A stretch of 64,000 nucleotides of DNA. Origin: Rhynchopus euleeides. Lineage: Eukaryota; Euglenozoa; Diplonemea; Diplonemida; Diplonemidae. The stretch is taken from NCBI GenBank assembly GCA_963210315.1, contig OY723323.1:372001-436000 (forward strand), read 5' to 3'. The position numbers and the translations under genes are program-made. Below are positions 61,501 through 64,000 of the stretch, in pieces (position 1 is the stretch's first letter; each line of letters begins with the position of its first letter). The notes beneath the pieces were generated by a model. The model saw only the letters and a program-made list of their open reading frames with translations. It was not told where the DNA came from and made no database searches.

Positions 61501-62600
61501 ACTGGCGCGCCTCCGTCGCAGCCCAGCGGCAGCAGAACCCCGCCCTGGTGTCGCTGCTGTATGAGGAGGAGGCACGCCGGGGGGAGGTGCTGCTGTACCA
61601 CCGGTGTGTGATGGATGATGTAAGAAAGGCGTTTGTCGACGGTGCGCTGCGGACGCGCCGGGTGGACCCCCCGCACGCTGCGACGCCGCGTGGTGGTGCG
61701 CGGTGCGACATCCGGTTTGACGCAGCTCTTGCCGGGGATGTGCCGAAACGTGCCTGCCACAAGGCGCCCCGCCCAGACGAGCTCCACCCTGTGTTCGCAC
61801 GCAACGTCCCCGACAGCGTGATCGCGTCGTGCCTCGGGGGGAACGTGATTGATGCGGGCGACCCCCAGGCACGGAGCTTCGCAAACTACGGCAAGAGCGC
61901 GTCCTGCGCCCCCCCGCAGGCACAGCGGAACCGGACGCTGCTGCCGCTCAAATTCGCCCCTGATCTGGCGAGGGGGTGCTGCGGCGACCCTGCCGCCCTG
62001 CACGACAGCAATGTGATCGACCCGGGTGCAGAGGTGGGCCTGGTTGCCAAGGTGGAGTCCCGCGAGCAGCTGCAGAGCCTGGTCCGGCAGGTCTCGATGG
62101 ACGACCCGATGGTGCGGCGGTGTGTGCTGAAGGGGCTGGGGCTCTCGGACACGGATGTGAAGCCGCTGCTCCAGACCCTGCGGTACAACACGCACGTCCG
62201 TGCCATCGACATGAGCCACAACGCCCTGTCCGATGCAACTGCAGAGGAGCTGTCCGCTGTGCTCGTTGCAAACAACTCCCTCGCGTCGATCGACCTATCG
62301 CATACATACATCACGGAGACTGGTGTCACACATCTTGCCCAGGCGGTGTACACCAACCCCGTCCTCTCTTCGATCGACCTCGGCAACACGCTTGTCCCCC
62401 GCCACGTGCTCACAGCGCTGAACGAGCGTCTGAAGGCCAAGGCGGCATCCCTCCTCCCGGGAGGGCGTGCCCGGCCCAGGAGAGAGGGTACGGCACGCCC
62501 GCTCCCACATGATGCAGGCAAGCACGTCCCCTTTTACAAGCGGAAAGGCGTGCCTGCAGCGACCATCGGGGCGTGCGGTGTTCCCGACAGCGATTTCTAG
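58503..62600 (+). CDS. Giant IQ-motif and leucine-rich-repeat protein
   Basis: 1365 residues, no intron needed; ATG at 58503, TAG at 62598. The first 860 residues hold about 16 IQ-like motifs (IQxxxRGxxxR), for example IQCFWRCFAARRE, IQSFWRGCAVRR, IQRAFRGHRGRARA, IQATFRGHRVRTAF, LIQRNYRARLATRR and IQRVYRGWAGRR. IQ motifs bind calmodulin or other EF-hand light chains, so a long Arg-rich helical rod carrying calmodulins is likely. The middle (about 880-1190) has Gly-rich linkers and two unrecognised conserved-looking blocks (GQDLLYFVYDPDSKEERVK, ALVSLLYEEEARRGE). The C-terminus (about 1195-1325) has leucine-rich repeats of the RNI/NLR-like type (LGLSDTDVKPLLQTL, AIDMSHNALSDATAEELSAV, SIDLSHTYITETGVTHLAQA). 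IQ plus LRR architecture suggests a cytoskeletal or flagellar scaffold; this is inference. Confidence 0.85.
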   Translation: MPMPAEAAVCIQCFWRCFAARREVGGLRRRREARLQQEHDDLVHGSAAAIQGMWRAKRLKCTLRAMRDADDLQALLDRHNDAACSVQAGWRHHASRRERRYSLTAHASSIVREESAALIQSFWRGCAVRRQMAREMQAILPRPCRAAAALIIEAWYRVRRLARERQMRYADEVRSNASTLVQKHYRRHAQMRETHKLLCAARAARQDIVRFEAAECLQRMARCHAARAEATRRRARAATIRRSATLTLPALQRIGRALAARRVLGVARAARRSQAATTLATHLCPLAAGRRLIPDAQDTMHLLLACRQLEQRYVREDDAALVISTCARGHLARRELRRRRVRAAVLLRQEGSARILQRACRRFLSCARAARLRARRDSREALLQEQEAAVFRAFLPALSPVALQIQRAFRGHRGRARAQLLRRRAGDAAAWQRGVLRDEAASAIQATFRGHRVRTAFRERAAHAGLASMLQGMLRAKHSTRIAQHRAARLALASRAVILQRAFRCHYARLSAGWRRMEAAEALEAQRCRIAATLIQRNYRARLATRRVCLLRDNKALRLASAVRMQAVARRFLARKNHYIPLTALRAAQWEEMRILSAGLEVTRVARGAVARIRTRALRNRKSSACLAIQRVYRGWAGRRSAVRRRDAALLRQTHARQGLAALEIQAFWRMVEAKKLRARLSYERRQAHIAKLTRERMALCLQCLGRALPARQWLGLDHRVKADAAVQIQRVVKGRQARLHIVPLRRERLHATMCHRIQRVWRRERVRLRSLLEIREMEMRIGRINMHELLRAEGQARVDIASEGHRGGAAVAEEFHSRIQAYLKRMSAPRTETHHRLYCEHLEATGTPAQLSTFAMKIQMSWRRLQARRIVGTIRGTRRARGGGGVGGVSAAEEAVAEDEHAFHALSTSMVDRSAKGQDLLYFVYDPDSKEERVKEKLARRRAQLQQAQGGRAHGDEESVQQGHANVNVNPAKRGLGYSDAHEGGGGGAAQQHQVSEIDWRASVAAQRQQNPALVSLLYEEEARRGEVLLYHRCVMDDVRKAFVDGALRTRRVDPPHAATPRGGARCDIRFDAALAGDVPKRACHKAPRPDELHPVFARNVPDSVIASCLGGNVIDAGDPQARSFANYGKSASCAPPQAQRNRTLLPLKFAPDLARGCCGDPAALHDSNVIDPGAEVGLVAKVESREQLQSLVRQVSMDDPMVRRCVLKGLGLSDTDVKPLLQTLRYNTHVRAIDMSHNALSDATAEELSAVLVANNSLASIDLSHTYITETGVTHLAQAVYTNPVLSSIDLGNTLVPRHVLTALNERLKAKAASLLPGGRARPRREGTARPLPHDAGKHVPFYKRKGVPAATIGACGVPDSDF

Positions 62601-63338
62601 AAGCAAATCTTGGGAAATGGGGAGGGAGGGAGGGAGGGAGGGAGGGAGATTGTGCGTGATGTGACATTGTGTGTGTGTTTTTTTTGGCTTGTTTTGTTGG
62701 CTTTGGCATGCAAACAGCAGGCATCCACCCTCCCCCCCCCCCCTATCTTCTATGATTGGATTGAAATCTTCGCGCGGAAAAGAATTGCAAAGCAACTGCC
62801 AAAACGCCTTCCGGCGGGACGGGGTTTAATAATCTTTTCCTGTGCGCGCGGGGGGAAGGCTGATGTTCAAAGGGATAAACGGGTGCCATGCGACTCGGGC
62901 CATATATCTCCTTTTTTTTGGGTCCCTTCAATCCTTCGCAGGGGCATCGCCAACCTCCTCTGCCAGCCTTAGCAATGCCACAGCCTTTTGTTGCCCAATA
63001 CGCTGCATTTGCGTGCACACCATCACCCCCCTACCCCACTGTCTTCGAGCGGTGTGGCTGCTTCCGGAGCCACTGCTTCGCTTCCCCGCTTGTTTTGTGA
63101 TCCGTTTCTGCTAACGATGCTGGCAAGTTGTTCCGTGTCACCCCATGCAGCCCCTTCCCCACCCCCCCCTGAAGTGGCAAAGCAAGGCTGCCCAGTTTGG
63201 CAACCTGATTTTGTGACACATCCCGATGCCTTTTCTCGTGAGGGGGTCAGGGAGTCACCGCTGCATCACATACGCACCCCACACGCAGGTTCTCGATCTC
63301 CGTTGTGTAGGTTGTACACAAGGGGGCGGGAAAATAAA
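62601..63338. other. Intergenic DNA, no gene recognised
   Basis: Spacer with a GGGA tandem (62621-62648), GT and poly-T/poly-C runs. An AG near 63309 (GTGTAG) lies 30 bp before the next ATG and may serve as its trans-splice acceptor. Confidence 0.45.
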
Positions 63339-64000
63339 ATGGGCGAAGTCACTGTCGATGCCATGCGGAATTTCAACCTGGGTTTGCTGCCGCTGGACAG
63401 CGACCGCGAGACTTGGAACGCCTTCCTCAATGCCACCCTCGACCCTTCGCAGAAGGAGCCCGTGAAACGGTGGATGCAGATGTGCATCTCCTACAGCATC
63501 CTCAACCTGGACCTCGAGTCCGCCCCGGTCTTCCAAAGCAGGGCCAGCCAGAACGACACCCCGACCCCCTCTCAAAAGGGATCCAAAGGCAAGTCGCAGC
63601 CTATTGCCTCGAAGTCAAAGTCTGGTTATTCAGACAAGAAGGGCGGCAAATCCAGCGCCGAATCCGGCAAGGGCTCGTCGGGCAGCAAAGGGGACATGGG
63701 CTTCGGCACAGGGTTCAAAGGCGACGGTGCGGGGTTTGCCAAGGGGGACAGCAGCAGCAGCGGCGCAGGCTTCGGCAAAGGGGATGCAACATCCTCCGGG
63801 AAGGGTGACGGTGCAGGCTACGGCAAGGGTGACAGCAGCGGGAGCGCAGGTTTTGGCAAAGGGGACCCGACGTACGGCAAAGGCTACGGTGGGAAGCAGT
63901 GGGACTCCGGCAAGGGCTACGGGGACAAGGGTGCCAAGGGGGCTGCGGTAGGTGCAGGGTCTTCTGGGGCGGGGGGGTGGGGCACTTTGCCCCAGATGCC
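63339..64000 (+). CDS. Gly/Lys/Asp-repeat protein, partial at window end
   Basis: Open from the ATG at 63339 to the window edge, 220 codons so far with no stop. The N-terminal 65 residues look globular (DAMRNFNLGLLPLDSDRETW, EPVKRWMQMCISYSILNLDL). From about residue 85 the protein is a low-complexity region of Gly, Lys, Ser and Asp with a degenerate repeat FGKGD/GxGYGKGD (for example GAGFGKGDATSSGKGDG). Such tracts are seen in RNA-binding and condensate-forming proteins, but no domain supports that here. Codon use is GC3-rich like the other host genes. An intron starting at GTAGG near 63949 cannot be excluded. Confidence 0.65.
   Translation, partial: MGEVTVDAMRNFNLGLLPLDSDRETWNAFLNATLDPSQKEPVKRWMQMCISYSILNLDLESAPVFQSRASQNDTPTPSQKGSKGKSQPIASKSKSGYSDKKGGKSSAESGKGSSGSKGDMGFGTGFKGDGAGFAKGDSSSSGAGFGKGDATSSGKGDGAGYGKGDSSGSAGFGKGDPTYGKGYGGKQWDSGKGYGDKGAKGAAVGAGSSGAGGWGTLPQM

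Noticed and set aside
60372-62219. 615-codon minus-strand frame opposite the IQ/LRR gene
   Set aside because: Antisense shadow; the plus strand has recognisable IQ and leucine-rich repeats.
1-64000. LTR retrotransposon, retrovirus, Polinton or other virus-like element
   Set aside because: The only reverse transcriptase belongs to a LINE (APE endonuclease, FVDD, no integrase or LTRs); no capsid, envelope or polymerase-B genes were recognised.

Overview
The window looks like nuclear DNA of an intron-bearing euglenozoan, a euglenid or a diplonemid. The key marker is a five-exon paraflagellar rod protein gene, a family known from the flagella of Euglenozoa. Kinetoplastids almost lack cis-introns, so they are unlikely. 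Host genes are GC-rich at third codon positions. All six cis-introns I could place (four in the rod gene, two in a tetraspanin gene) begin GTATG and end CAG. All six confident host genes lie on the + strand, as expected for long co-directional clusters with spliced-leader trans-splicing. I did not see a spliced-leader RNA gene.

Layout. 1-18.8 kb is accessory DNA: palindromic short-unit arrays, MITE-like elements, a terminal-inverted-repeat (TIR) element (5226-6972), a foldback holding a Helitron-like coding fragment, and one small possible zinc-binding gene (10938-11204). 18.8-23.4 kb is a hAT DNA transposon whose long open protein has a ubiquitin-protease-like N-terminal region. 25.0-31.2 kb is the paraflagellar rod gene; its 3.6 kb first intron is filled by two TIR elements, one carrying inverted 31-bp minisatellite arrays. 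31.5-34.5 kb is a transposon with CACGGTG ends (CACTA/Mirage/Chapaev-like), itself split by a hAT-type MITE with a perfect 8-bp target duplication. 36.0-40.2 kb holds a small membrane protein and a GT90/CAP10 glycosyltransferase. 40.9-49.7 kb is a minus-strand LINE with a coiled-coil ORF1 and a giant ORF2 (OTU-like protease, APE endonuclease, reverse transcriptase, RNase H, Cys/His tail). 50.2-51.5 kb is a three-exon tetraspanin. 53.4-56.4 kb is a second CACGGTG transposon with a nuclear-type protein and a C2H2 zinc-finger protein. 58.5-62.6 kb is a giant IQ-motif plus leucine-rich-repeat protein. A Gly/Lys/Asp-rich protein gene runs off the right edge.

The host genes do not form an obvious pathway. 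The rod protein is a flagellar structural component; the IQ/LRR protein may be cytoskeletal or flagellar by architecture only. The glycosyltransferase, the small KKXX-ending membrane protein and the tetraspanin belong to the endomembrane or cell-surface system. The most unusual content is in the mobile elements: protease or deubiquitinase-like domains in both the LINE and the hAT element, and an in-frame UAG separating LINE ORF1 from ORF2. I recognised no retrovirus, LTR element, Polinton or toxin gene.
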